Origin: Pelistega ratti
Lineage (GTDB): Bacteria; Pseudomonadota; Gammaproteobacteria; Burkholderiales; Burkholderiaceae_B
Length of the DNA stretch: 64,000 bases
Direction: 5' to 3'
Assembly (NCBI RefSeq): GCF_009833965.1
Contig: NZ_CP047165.1
Coordinates: forward strand, 558,001-622,000
The notes under the pieces were generated by a model. That model saw nothing but the letters and a program-made list of their open reading frames with translations. It was not told the origin of the DNA and ran no database searches. Each line of letters opens with the position of its first letter. The stretch's first letter is position 1. Positions 55,275-64,000 of the stretch are shown piece after piece. The position numbers were made by a program, and so were the translations under genes.

Positions 55275-55706
55275 ATGAGAAAGCAAACGTTAAAATTTCT
55301 TCCTATTGTGGGGAGCATTTTATTTATTACAGGATGTATACACACACAGCCCTTTATTCCTAAAGCACTAAATGAGGATGCAAAAGGTATTACGACAGTA
55401 CGCTCAACACCTTATGGTTGTAAGGTATTGGGGGAAGTAGAAGGAAAAGATGCTATTCCAGAGACAAGTCCTAATGTTAAGATTGTTAGTCGTCATAAGG
55501 ATGTAATGAGAGAAGGTGCATTAAATGATTTACGCAATAATGCGGTTACTGTCACAGGGAAAAAAAATCGTATCACCTTACGTATTATTGATGAAAAACC
55601 TATTTGTAGATATTCCGGTCTTCCAAATCAAGATTGCCCTGTAGATAGTCGGGTTAGTGATGCCTATATCATCACCGCCCAAATCTTTGAATGTGGGGAA
55701 AAATAG
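55275..55706 (+). CDS. DUF4156-like lipoprotein
   Basis: The 143-residue protein has a lipobox FITGC (Cys21). The mature region has the DUF4156/YjeI pattern: Cys in PYGCKVLGEVEGKD, then REGALNDLRNNAV and a C-terminal ITAQIFECGE. It also carries an insertion with CRYSGLPNQDCPVD containing two more Cys. Members are small periplasmic/outer-membrane lipoproteins of unknown role. An AGGA-like ribosome site precedes the start. Confidence 0.75.
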   Translation: MRKQTLKFLPIVGSILFITGCIHTQPFIPKALNEDAKGITTVRSTPYGCKVLGEVEGKDAIPETSPNVKIVSRHKDVMREGALNDLRNNAVTVTGKKNRITLRIIDEKPICRYSGLPNQDCPVDSRVSDAYIITAQIFECGEK

Positions 55707-55876
55707 TCACCCATTCTTCACTTACTTTTACTAGTACACTTCGGTAACTTAATAAAAATAACTCCCTATAACATAGGATAGTAGATAGTTTTGCACATTA
55801 CCCATTCAAAAATAGTCTAGGTATCCCAATAAAACAAAATATCACTATCCTATCTACTTTATTTATCAAGGATAAT

Positions 55877-56626
55877 ATGCTACTTTTTAGTAAACCACTC
55901 CCTATCATCTTATTATTAGCACTAGTTGGTTGCTCTAGTATCCCTAAAATTCCAGAACAAGATATACCTGCTGAAATACTAACCACCTCTAATGGTGCAA
56001 CTATCAAGATAGAGTATACTCATAAAGAAGACCCCTCACAATATTATAAAAGCGATGAAACAAAACAGGCTAGAATCGCACGATTAAGAATCATTGACAA
56101 AGGGCATGATGCCAGAGCAGATGTGAATGATGTCACCGCAACCATTCTTTGCAATCCACTCTCACTCTTTAGTCTCTTAGGAGTATGTTCACCAAAAATC
56201 TATACTCATGAAAAAGAAGATTTATTCGGGGATATTACTCCCATTCAAAATATTGCCTTAACCTATGCTTACCCTAAATATAAAGAGAAATTAATCAAAC
56301 ATCTACGTTTACCTAAGGTAGCCGACTATACCACAACACCTATCTACTTCATTCCTTTAGAGAATTATTTAGTTTTTGAAGATAATGGATATTACCAATT
56401 AAATATTGGTTTTAAAATTTTTCCTAAAAACAGTAATGCTCAAAAAATGTATATCTGTCAAGAAACCAAAACAGGCTTGCCCTTACAGCAGTGGCAAGCT
56501 AATAACTACGAATTAGCCAAAAAGCAAGGAGAATTATTAATTGATAAATGTTTTGAAAATTTCAGAACAGACCATTGGGAAAATTTAGCTGCTTTTCTTG
56601 AAAGACAAAGAGAAGATGAATTATAA
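55877..56626 (+). CDS. Uncharacterised lipoprotein (249 aa)
   Basis: The protein has a signal peptide with lipobox LALVGC (Cys19), then a polar mature domain with no transmembrane segment. AGGAT lies eight bases before the ATG. I do not recognise the family. Visible features are a segment TILCNPLSLFSLLGVCSPKIY, four Cys in the mature part, and a charged C-terminus (FLERQREDEL). It shares its strand and accessory patch with the DUF4156 lipoprotein, 170 bp upstream, and precedes prfB. The 290-bp gap after it shows no gene. Confidence 0.7.
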   Translation: MLLFSKPLPIILLLALVGCSSIPKIPEQDIPAEILTTSNGATIKIEYTHKEDPSQYYKSDETKQARIARLRIIDKGHDARADVNDVTATILCNPLSLFSLLGVCSPKIYTHEKEDLFGDITPIQNIALTYAYPKYKEKLIKHLRLPKVADYTTTPIYFIPLENYLVFEDNGYYQLNIGFKIFPKNSNAQKMYICQETKTGLPLQQWQANNYELAKKQGELLIDKCFENFRTDHWENLAAFLERQREDEL

Positions 56627-56916
56627 ATAAATATACAATAGCATAATAACTATATTTATCACCCCAATAATATGCAAAACAATCCTACTTGAATAGACTA
56701 CTATTCAAAATAAATTACCATTTTTATAGTAGTCATTCATACCAATTCTCTATTCAACAAAAAAGTATTTTATTATTCACTATTTTTCATATTTTAATAG
56801 TAATAAATAGATATTTTCTACGACATCATTTAGCTTTAATATACCTATTACTCACTCCTTTATGCTAAAATGAAAGGTTAATAAAAACATAAATACACTC
56901 AGAGGATAGCGAGTTT

Positions 56917-58021
56917 ATGGAAATCGAACGTCAAAACCTTTTAGCAGCAGCTTTAGCTGATTATGCAGAGCGAGAAAAATCGCTTAGGGGGTATCTTTGA
57001 CTTTGAAGAAAAGTCAGAACGTTTACAAGTCGTTAATTTAGAGATGGAAGACCCCAGTATTTGGGAAAATCCAGAAAAAGCGCAAGAACTGGGACGAGAA
57101 AAGAAAAACCTAGAAAATATTGTCCTCGTGCTAGCTGATTTACGACAATCCATAAAAGATAGCCAAGAACTTTTTGAACTTGCCAGTAGCGACCAAGATG
57201 ATGATACCTTGCTAGCTATTGAAGAAGATGCTAAAAAATATGCAGAAATCATTGAAGGATTTGAATTTAGGCGTATGTTTAGCAATCCAGCCGATCCGCT
57301 TAATTGCTTTGTGGATATTCAAGCAGGTGCAGGTGGTACAGAAGCTCAAGACTGGGCATCTATGTTGTTACGTCAATACCTACGCTATTGTGAACGTAAA
57401 GGATTCAAAACTGAGGTACTTGAAGAGTCAGACGGTGATGTAGCAGGGATTAAATCAGCTACAATTAAAGTAGAAGGTGAATATGCCTTTGGATTTTTAC
57501 GGACAGAAAGTGGTGTACATCGTCTCGTACGTAAAAGCCCCTTTGATTCTGCCAATGGTCGCCATACTTCTTTTGCCAGTCTCTATGTTTATCCAGAAAT
57601 TGATGATTCGATAGAAATTGAAATCAATCCTGCTGATTTACGTATTGATACTTATCGAGCAAGTGGTGCAGGCGGTCAGCACATTAATAAAACAGACTCT
57701 GCTGTTCGTATTACCCACCAACCCACAGGAATTGTGGTGCAATGTCAAAATGACCGTTCACAACACCGCAATAAAGCAGAAGCAATGTCTATGCTACGCT
57801 CAAAACTCTATGAGCTAGAAATGCGAAAACGCATGGCAGATCAGCAAAAACTAGAAGATGCCAAAACAGATGTTGGTTGGGGACATCAAATCCGCTCTTA
57901 TGTACTGGATCAAAGTCGTATTAAAGATTTACGCACCAATGTCGAAATCTCTAATACCCAAAAAGTCTTAGATGGCGATTTAGATGCCTTTATTGAAGCG
58001 AGTCTTAAACAAGGAATCTAA
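56917..58021 (+). CDS. prfB: Peptide chain release factor 2 (programmed +1 frameshift)
   Basis: Translation starts at 56917 and runs 27 codons to CTT (56995-56997), then shifts +1 past an in-frame TGA and continues at 56999 to the stop at 58021. The product is 367 residues. The stop-recognition tripeptide SPF ([15 protein letters not shown]) and the catalytic GGQ ([19 protein letters not shown]) are intact. RF2 reads UGA and UAA. The UGA in the shift site makes synthesis depend on low RF2, the known autoregulation. The gene is followed within 3 bp by an SDR gene and then lysS; prfB-lysS linkage is common. Confidence 0.97.
56986..57001 (+). promoter_or_regulatory. prfB +1 recoding site
   Basis: AGGGGGTATCTTTGAC matches the E. 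coli prfB site: an internal Shine-Dalgarno (AGGGGG), three-base spacing, the slippery CTT codon and a UGA followed by C, the weakest stop context. Confidence 0.96.
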
Positions 58022-58024
58022 ACT

Positions 58025-58789
58025 ATGCCTACACCATCAACACTGGCTATTGTAACAGGTGCTTCCAGAGGATTGGGTTTGGCATTAGCCGAGCAACTAA
58101 CCCATGAGAGCCAAGTCCTCCTGACCGTTGCACGTCAAACACCCCCTCAAACATTAAGTGATTTAGCCCAAACAAACCATTGTCAGCATTTTCACTTCAG
58201 TGTGGATTTTAGTGATATGGCAAGTGTTGATGATATTCGTCATCGTATCACACCATGGTTAGAAAAGCCTTTTGATCAGTATTTATTGATTAATAACGCA
58301 GGGACACTCGGTCCAGTGGCACAATATCACGGACTTAGCCAAACATCCTCACAGACTATTGCCAATACCTTTGATATTAATATTGCTACTGTGATTGCCA
58401 TAAGTAGTACCTTTCTAGCAACGGTACGAACCCATCAAAAGGCTACTATCCAAATCATTAATATTTCCTCTGGTGCAGCACGATCTGCTTATGCGGGTTG
58501 GGCAGCCTATTGTGCGAGTAAAGCGGCTTTAGACCGTTATAGTGAAGTTGCTCAGTTAGAAGCTCCTTTTGCACAAATTGTCTCTCTTGCTCCCGGTGTC
58601 GTTGATACCACTATGCAAGGTGAAATTCGTGCCAGTAACCTTGAAGATTTTCCACCTCTTCAACGTTTTAAAGATTTACATGCCCATCAGGCACTTAGTT
58701 CGCCTACAGAGGTAGCCAAGAAAATTTTAGCCTATCGCTTACACCCTGATTTTGGCAAACAAACCCTTTCTGATATTCGTTTAATGTAA
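58025..58789 (+). CDS. Short-chain dehydrogenase/reductase (sepiapterin-reductase-like)
   Basis: The 254-residue classical SDR has the nucleotide-binding [16 protein letters not shown] at residues ~11-26, the structural LINNAGTLG, the catalytic Ser in NISSGAA and [11 protein letters not shown] (YxxxK). The sequence between is closest in style to YueD/benzil- or sepiapterin-reductase-like SDRs. The substrate is unknown. It lies 3 bp after prfB and 8 bp before lysS, so it is probably part of one transcript. Confidence 0.85.
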   Translation: MPTPSTLAIVTGASRGLGLALAEQLTHESQVLLTVARQTPPQTLSDLAQTNHCQHFHFSVDFSDMASVDDIRHRITPWLEKPFDQYLLINNAGTLGPVAQYHGLSQTSSQTIANTFDINIATVIAISSTFLATVRTHQKATIQIINISSGAARSAYAGWAAYCASKAALDRYSEVAQLEAPFAQIVSLAPGVVDTTMQGEIRASNLEDFPPLQRFKDLHAHQALSSPTEVAKKILAYRLHPDFGKQTLSDIRLM

Positions 58790-58797
58790 AGATAATT

Positions 58798-60318
58798 ATG
58801 ACAGAACAAAACCAAACCCCTGAATTTGATGAGAATCGACTTATCGCAGAACGTCGTGCAAAACTGGATAAAATCCGCCAAGAGAAAGGCATCGCTTATC
58901 CTAATCATTTCCGCCCGACTGACCATGCCGAACAATTACATCAGGCCTATGATCATATCGAAAAAGCCGAACTTGACCCTTTAGCCAAACCTGCCTGTGT
59001 TGCCGGTCGTATGATGCTTAAACGTGTTATGGGAAAAGCAAGTTTTGCCACTTTACAAGATAGTACAGGACGTATTCAAGTTTACCTTGATAAAACCCAT
59101 GTCGGTGAAGAAGCCTATAATGAATTTAAATCATGGGATATTGGTGATATTTTAGGGGTAAAAGGACGCATCTTTAAAACCAATAAAGGCGAACTCTCTA
59201 TTCATGCTGAATCCATTGAACTTATCAGCAAATCACTACGCCCTCTCCCTGAAAAATTTCACGGCATTACCGATCAAGAATTACGTTATCGCCAACGCTA
59301 TGTTGATTTAATCATGACAGAGCAAACACGCGATACCTTTAGAAAACGCAGTGCAGCCATTAGTACCATTCGTAGTATCATGACACAAGAGGGTTTTTTA
59401 GAAGTAGAAACCCCTATGTTACACCCTATCCCCGGCGGTGCTTCTGCTAAACCTTTTATTACGCACCACAATGCCTTAGACATGGATATGTTCTTACGCA
59501 TTGCACCAGAACTATACCTTAAACGCTTAGTGGTAGGTGGGTTTGAACGTGTATTTGAAATTAATCGTAATTTCCGTAATGAAGGGGTTAGTCCTCGCCA
59601 TAATCCAGAATTTACGATGATGGAGTTTTATGCAGCTTATACTGATTATCACTGGATGATGGATTTTACAGAAAAAATTATCCGTGAAACTGCTCGCCGT
59701 ACCTTAGGCACCGCTAAAATTATGCATCAAGGTCGTGAGTTAGATTTAGAAGCACCGTTTGAACGTCTGACAATGGTGGAAGCTGTCTTAAAATATGCAC
59801 CACAATACAATGAAGCACAATTAAGTGATATTGATTTCCTACGCAGCGAACTCAAAAAACTGGGTGCAGATATGAATGACCCTGCGATTAAAAATGCAGG
59901 ATTAGGAGGATTACAACTTGCTTTCTTTGAAGAAACTGCAGAAAGCCAATTATGGAATCCTACCTTTATTATCGACTACCCTGTTGAAGTATCTCCTCTT
60001 GCGCGTGCTTCAGATACACAGGCTAATATTACCGAACGCTTTGAATTATTTATTACTGGTCGTGAAATTGCCAATGGCTTCTCTGAGTTAAATGACCCAG
60101 AAGACCAATCAGAACGTTTTATGGCACAAGTTCGCGCGAAAGATGCTGGTGATGAAGAAGCCATGTACTATGACGCAGACTATATCCGTGCCTTAGAATA
60201 TGGTATGCCCCCAGCTGGTGGTTGTGGCATCGGTATTGACCGCTTAATTATGTTAATTACCGATAGTGCTACCATTCGTGATGTATTACTCTTCCCTCAT
60301 TTAAGAAAAGAAGATTAA
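58798..60318 (+). CDS. lysS: Lysyl-tRNA synthetase (class II)
   Basis: The 506-residue enzyme has an N-terminal OB-fold anticodon-binding domain (~60-150). Class II motif 1 is around [15 protein letters not shown], motif 2 is [20 protein letters not shown] and motif 3 is [15 protein letters not shown]. It charges tRNA-Lys. It is the last gene before a strong terminator. The length is normal. Confidence 0.98.
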   Translation: MTEQNQTPEFDENRLIAERRAKLDKIRQEKGIAYPNHFRPTDHAEQLHQAYDHIEKAELDPLAKPACVAGRMMLKRVMGKASFATLQDSTGRIQVYLDKTHVGEEAYNEFKSWDIGDILGVKGRIFKTNKGELSIHAESIELISKSLRPLPEKFHGITDQELRYRQRYVDLIMTEQTRDTFRKRSAAISTIRSIMTQEGFLEVETPMLHPIPGGASAKPFITHHNALDMDMFLRIAPELYLKRLVVGGFERVFEINRNFRNEGVSPRHNPEFTMMEFYAAYTDYHWMMDFTEKIIRETARRTLGTAKIMHQGRELDLEAPFERLTMVEAVLKYAPQYNEAQLSDIDFLRSELKKLGADMNDPAIKNAGLGGLQLAFFEETAESQLWNPTFIIDYPVEVSPLARASDTQANITERFELFITGREIANGFSELNDPEDQSERFMAQVRAKDAGDEEAMYYDADYIRALEYGMPPAGGCGIGIDRLIMLITDSATIRDVLLFPHLRKED

Positions 60319-60364
60319 TCAGGAATTAGTTATATACTTAATTTTTCTTTAAGTATAAAAGAAT

Positions 60365-60395
60365 TAACCCCTGTATTGTACAGGGGTTAGTTTTT
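60365..60395 (+). terminator. Terminator after lysS
   Basis: An 11-bp perfect stem TAACCCCTGTA/TACAGGGGTTA (60365-60375 with 60379-60389) and a 3-nt loop are followed by GTTTTT. It marks the boundary between housekeeping genes and the restriction-modification patch. Confidence 0.9.
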
Positions 60396-60431
60396 GGGTT
60401 TAGGAAAATATTTACTATAAATATTTCTTAT

Positions 60432-61352
60432 CTAACTTAATTTATTAGAAAAAGAAGAAAGAATAAAATCATCAAAATTATTACCATTTATTTGATATTC
60501 ACTCTCCTCTTCTCTTAGTAAATAATTACTTAATTCTTTCTTGCTACTAAACCCATTTAATTTTTGTTTATAGTTTTCTCTTATTTCCAAATCTTCTATT
60601 TCTAATTTTCGTTGTTGACTAATTTTTAAAAAATCTTCTTCTTTATCAATTCCTACAAACCGACGATTAAGAAGATTAGCTGCTATTCCTGTTGTAGAAC
60701 TACCTGTAAATGGATCTAAAATCCATGCATTAGGCTGTGTCGAAGCTAGAATTAAACGTGTTAATACAGAAAGCGGTTTTTGAGTTGGATGTTTTCCACA
60801 CTTTTTCTCCCAAGGAGATATAGCAGGCAATCGCCAAACATCTTTCATTTGCTTTCCTCCATTAAGTTGTTTCATCAGTTCATAATTATAGTAATGAGGA
60901 ACTTTTTCTGATTTACGCGCCCAAATAATTTGTTCAGTAGAATGCGTAAAATATCGACATGAAAAATTAGGAGGAGGATTTGTTTTTTCCCACGTAATAA
61001 TATTTAAAATTTTAAAATCTAATTCTGTTAATAATTGACCAATAGAAAAAATATTGTGCAAAGTACCACTAATCCATATAGTCGCATTCTCCTTCATTTT
61101 TTCACGGACTAGGCTTAACCATTGTCGATTAAAATAGTTAATATATTCAGTACCTAATGACTTATCCCAATCCCCTTTATTAACGCTAACAATTTTTCCA
61201 CTTTGTATAGAAAGACCATTATTAGATAAAAAATAAGGTGGATCTGCAAATACCATATCAAATTGGTAATTAAATGATGGTAGTAATTGCATTGTATCAC
61301 CATGCAGAAGATAAAAACTTTTATCTTCTGAGCAAAAATATGGTTTAATCAT
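60432..61352 (-). CDS. dpnA: DpnA-like GATC adenine methyltransferase (second methylase)
   Basis: The 306-residue beta-type N6-adenine methylase has catalytic DPPY near the N-terminus (MVFADPPYFLSNNG) and the AdoMet motif near the C-terminus (ILDPFTGSSTTGIAA). The target-recognition part lies between. It resembles M2.DpnII/DpnA, which can methylate single-stranded GATC and protects incoming transforming DNA. A ~60-residue C-terminal tail after the methylase core is unassigned. It is the last gene of the three-gene operon, 13 bp after the endonuclease gene. Confidence 0.85.
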   Translation of the reverse strand: MIKPYFCSEDKSFYLLHGDTMQLLPSFNYQFDMVFADPPYFLSNNGLSIQSGKIVSVNKGDWDKSLGTEYINYFNRQWLSLVREKMKENATIWISGTLHNIFSIGQLLTELDFKILNIITWEKTNPPPNFSCRYFTHSTEQIIWARKSEKVPHYYNYELMKQLNGGKQMKDVWRLPAISPWEKKCGKHPTQKPLSVLTRLILASTQPNAWILDPFTGSSTTGIAANLLNRRFVGIDKEEDFLKISQQRKLEIEDLEIRENYKQKLNGFSSKKELSNYLLREEESEYQINGNNFDDFILSSFSNKLS

Positions 61353-61365
61353 CTATATACCTTAA

Positions 61366-62223
61366 TTACCAAGATGTGATAATACCTTCTTGTTTTACTT
61401 GCTGGATAAAATCAATTAACGTAGCTAAACTATAAACCGAGGGAATAGCGTAGTAAGCCTCTTCTAATTTATTTTTTGCCGTATACCAACCTTGTCCATC
61501 TGTGATCCATACAAACTCGTAATTAGAATACTGATTAATTTTATCTGCTAATTCTGTAAATGAACGAGCAGTTTCATTAAGTTTTGAGCCACCCCCATTA
61601 TAATAATTAACTTCAATTAAATAGGTTTTCTTTTTAGTCTTCACAACAAAGTCAAAATGCTTTTTATCAGCACCTAAACTTTGTATATCAGAAAATAAGG
61701 TACTTTTTACTTCTTTTTTATAAAAAATATTCTCTTTATCAAATATAGAGGTAATCACAGCAGACATATTTGACCCACCCCTATTTTTTCTTGAGTTAGA
61801 ATCTAATCCTACCTCTACGCCAAATACATAGTCGACTAAATTCTTAATATTTCTATCCCGAAAAACTTGTTCCAACCCTGTTTGACGAATAAATTCAATA
61901 ATTCCATCAACTGATGATAAATAGGAGGATATTTCCACTACTTTATTATCTTCTGTCAGTACCCTTTTCTTATCTTTACTACGCACAGCAATAAGCACTT
62001 CTAATACTTCAAAACATTTAGGATTGGCTTGATAAACATCATAAATAGCTTGTTCAATATCAGATTGCCCTAATAAGTAATTCAACTGATTAAGTTGAAG
62101 CTCAATCTTTTTGACATTAGTGCGTACTTTATCAAAATCCGTAAAATCAGATAATTTAACATTTGTTTGAGAAAAACTATCTAAAAATTTATTAAAATCC
62201 TTACTCACTTTATATTTCTCCAT
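61366..62223 (-). CDS. dpnB: DpnII-like type II restriction endonuclease (GATC)
   Basis: The 285-residue protein has a PD-(D/E)xK-like core around FDFVVKTKKKTYLIEVNYY and the family sequence GGGSKLNETARSF, matching DpnII/MboI-type enzymes that cut unmethylated GATC. The N-terminal region holds the QTNVKLSDFTDFDKV pattern seen in that family. It overlaps the Dam-like methylase gene by 14 bp. Cleavage of unmethylated foreign DNA is inferred from family. Confidence 0.87.
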   Translation of the reverse strand: MEKYKVSKDFNKFLDSFSQTNVKLSDFTDFDKVRTNVKKIELQLNQLNYLLGQSDIEQAIYDVYQANPKCFEVLEVLIAVRSKDKKRVLTEDNKVVEISSYLSSVDGIIEFIRQTGLEQVFRDRNIKNLVDYVFGVEVGLDSNSRKNRGGSNMSAVITSIFDKENIFYKKEVKSTLFSDIQSLGADKKHFDFVVKTKKKTYLIEVNYYNGGGSKLNETARSFTELADKINQYSNYEFVWITDGQGWYTAKNKLEEAYYAIPSVYSLATLIDFIQQVKQEGIITSW

Positions 62224-63121
62224 TGTTAGTAATGAGAAGTTCAGTTAATACCCCTCGTTTATCTGCTTTAGCATTAATCATTCGCTTTGCCAAAACTCTA
62301 TTAATAAGAAATGATTGATACAATTCATCAAAAAACTGATCTTCTGGATTAATATTTTTAGGGTCAGAGTTACTTAATATCCACTTATATCCTAATCTAT
62401 CAATATATTTACAAAACTCTGCTAACCTTATCTGAGCCACATCATCAAAAACATCCTTTGCATAAGCATTAAAGCTAGAGGTCTCTGTTAATGGACGATA
62501 TGGTGGGTCAAAATAAAATAAAGCATTATCTTTATTAACTTCTTTCAATACTTCTTGGTAATCGCCATTCAGAATAGTTACCTTCTGTAATTGTCGGTGA
62601 ACTGCCTGTATATTTTCTTCATCACAAATAGTTGGATTTTTATAATCTCCCATTGGAACATTAAAAGATCCCGATCTATTAACTCTGTATAAACCATTAA
62701 AGCAAGTACGATTTAAAAATATAAATAAAGCAGCTTGTTCTATATCATCTGATATTCTTTGGTTATACATTTCCCTTTCTTGATAATAATACTCTTTTTT
62801 TTGCTCTTTATCCTCCCCCAATAGGATAAATTTATCCTGTTTTTTTCTTAATTTTTCAATTAAATCATCTGGACTATACTTAATTACACGATAAACGTTA
62901 ATAAGATCGGTATTAATATCATTAATAACAACCTTAGTAAGATGGGGGAAATGATTTAATACCCAAAACAATACTGCTCCACTTCCAACGAAAGGCTCTA
63001 TATATATAAAATTTTCATTCTTAAACTGTTTAGGAATTATATTAGCAATTTCTGGTATCAACTGAGTCTTACCACCAGCCCATTTTAAAAAAGGTTTTGC
63101 TTGCGTTATCGTTGCATTCAT
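62210..63121 (-). CDS. dpnM: Dam-like GATC adenine methyltransferase (DpnM type)
   Basis: The 303-residue alpha-type N6-adenine methylase has FLKWAGGKTQLIPEI at the N-terminus, the AdoMet motif EPFVGSGAVLFW and catalytic DPPYRPL, with the D12/Dam target-recognition region between. It methylates GATC on double-stranded DNA and protects the host from the linked endonuclease. It is the first gene of the operon. The AT-rich composition differs from the neighbouring housekeeping genes, suggesting horizontal acquisition. Confidence 0.93.
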   Translation of the reverse strand: MNATITQAKPFLKWAGGKTQLIPEIANIIPKQFKNENFIYIEPFVGSGAVLFWVLNHFPHLTKVVINDINTDLINVYRVIKYSPDDLIEKLRKKQDKFILLGEDKEQKKEYYYQEREMYNQRISDDIEQAALFIFLNRTCFNGLYRVNRSGSFNVPMGDYKNPTICDEENIQAVHRQLQKVTILNGDYQEVLKEVNKDNALFYFDPPYRPLTETSSFNAYAKDVFDDVAQIRLAEFCKYIDRLGYKWILSNSDPKNINPEDQFFDELYQSFLINRVLAKRMINAKADKRGVLTELLITNNGEI

Positions 63122-63229
63122 TTAAATAATCTTTGTATTATTAATAAATAGCCATTTTAATAAAATATCTATATTTTAGGCATATTATCCCAATTTGTAA
63201 AAATAAAGTATCAGAAAGAGAAAACAATA

Positions 63230-63259
63230 AAAAACTGATAAATTAATTTATCAGTTTTT
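63230..63259. terminator. Perfect 30-bp palindrome, bidirectional terminator
   Basis: A 30-bp perfect palindrome has A5/T5 ends around ACTGATAAATT. It acts on the minus strand after the partial gene upstream and could act in both directions. It separates that gene from the restriction-modification operon. The flanking 250-bp gap shows no gene. Confidence 0.75.
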
Positions 63260-63371
63260 CCCTAAAAATATACACTTATATAAGATTACTACAGAAATAA
63301 TTCAAGTAATAGAGAGTAATTTTAATTATCCTCATAAAGTATTTGATTTTAATAAGTATACTTTCAATATT

Positions 63372-64000
63372 TTATTCAAATTCAATTTCTTCTTCTGATG
63401 TATTATAAATATCAATTCTATTTTCCACATCAATTTTATTCACCAACCAACCTCTAAACAAACATTGTTGTATAAATTCTTGTATTCGATTTATACCATT
63501 TACTTCTTTTAAAGTAACTACCATACCAAATTTGAGATTTTCTCCATCACCAGAGTTCAATCGTTCCTTTGTTTTAATACTTATACCCCATAAACCATTT
63601 GCTTTTTTTATTTTAGGTTTTTTCTGTTTTCCTGAAGGTGTTCTTATATTTTCCCGAATATGTTTAACATTATCCCATTTTCTATATAACTGACGTGCTG
63701 TTCCTTCATATAATAGCAGTTTCCCCTCATCAGATTGTTTATTATCATTAATAGAATCAATACTCTCTTTCCCATTCTTTGTTTTTTTTAATCTACCAAA
63801 ATGAATATCCATCTCTGTATTTGTATAGTCTACTCCCTGATTTCTAGAACAATTAGGGAAATAACACAAGGTAGCCCTTGAAACAAACGGCTGTTTTTGT
63901 TTATCCTCTGGAATAGGAATATTATAATTATAAGTATCAAATTTTTCTGAAATTCCATTAATCATAAATTTGATTTCATCATCTGGAGTTTTGATAATGT
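63372..64000 (-). CDS. C-terminal part of a large protein, possibly IetS-like S8 subtilase
   Basis: The frame stays open past the ATG at 63965 to the window edge, so this is the 3' end of a longer gene (about 209 codons visible). The visible part is a beta-rich domain with phrases such as YNIPIPED, DYTNTEMDIHFGRLKK, LYRKWDNVKHI, LWGISIKTKERLN and IDIYNTSEEEIEFE. From memory these resemble the C-terminal domain of defence-associated S8 subtilisin-like peptidases (IetS of the IetAS ATPase-subtilase system). No catalytic motif is in view, so the assignment is tentative. It neighbours a restriction-modification operon, consistent with a defence island. Confidence 0.45.
   Translation of the reverse strand, partial: IIKTPDDEIKFMINGISEKFDTYNYNIPIPEDKQKQPFVSRATLCYFPNCSRNQGVDYTNTEMDIHFGRLKKTKNGKESIDSINDNKQSDEGKLLLYEGTARQLYRKWDNVKHIRENIRTPSGKQKKPKIKKANGLWGISIKTKERLNSGDGENLKFGMVVTLKEVNGINRIQEFIQQCLFRGWLVNKIDVENRIDIYNTSEEEIEFE

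Noticed and set aside
56917..57000. prfB as a frameshifted pseudogene
   Set aside because: The interruption is the canonical programmed +1 site and all functional motifs downstream are intact.
1..64000. GATC depletion expected from the DpnII-type system
   Set aside because: GATC is common by eye, for example in the adhesin genes, so there is no sign of avoidance; a count would be needed.

Overview
The window looks like chromosome from an AT-rich Betaproteobacterium of the order Burkholderiales, probably a low-GC relative of the Alcaligenaceae (Pelistega, Taylorella or Basilea-like). The basis is gene content and order (uvrB next to an aromatic aminotransferase, lolC/lolD - conserved hypothetical - recJ, prfB - lysS, dapC), E. 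coli-like signals (CTG-N10-CAG LexA box, RF2 frameshift site) and Gram-negative envelope genes. No species can be named from the sequence alone.

Region 1 (1-31341, nearly all minus strand) is a surface-adhesion locus. It holds two type I-secreted adhesin genes of the BapA/LapA kind: one truncated by the window edge (more than 4700 residues) and one complete (2333 residues). Each is preceded by an almost identical OmpA-domain lipoprotein gene. Next come the TolC-type outer membrane protein, the ABC exporter with a C39-like domain, the HlyD-type adaptor, and a short BamA-like protein with only two POTRA domains. The giant gene carries about 9.7 kb of near-identical nested repeats: eleven 672-bp units and three 759-bp units, with whole blocks of units duplicated. 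Upstream of each lipoprotein gene is a non-coding leader with a promoter-like sequence, one or two tiny ORFs and a strong intrinsic terminator, suggesting attenuation of both adhesin operons.

Region 2 (31.5-41.4 kb) is housekeeping: uvrB, tyrB, lexA with its own SOS box, a lysozyme-like lipoprotein, an AI-2E/PerM-family permease, tRNA-Leu(UAG), an LTA-synthase-family membrane sulfatase and dapC. Region 3 (41.6-49.6 kb) is transport and amino-acid metabolism: a cystine-type ABC importer, proC, and a complete ugpBAEC glycerol-3-phosphate importer. Region 4 (49.7-60.4 kb) holds lolD/lolC, a conserved hypothetical gene, recJ, a small accessory patch (micro-lipoprotein, XRE regulator, DUF4156 lipoprotein, unknown lipoprotein), then prfB with its programmed +1 frameshift, an SDR gene and lysS.

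Region 5 (60.4-64 kb, minus strand, more AT-rich) is a defence patch. It contains a DpnII-type GATC restriction-modification system with a second, DpnA-like methylase. At the window edge is the C-terminal part of a large protein that may be the subtilase of an ATPase-subtilase (IetAS-like) anti-phage system; that last assignment is tentative.
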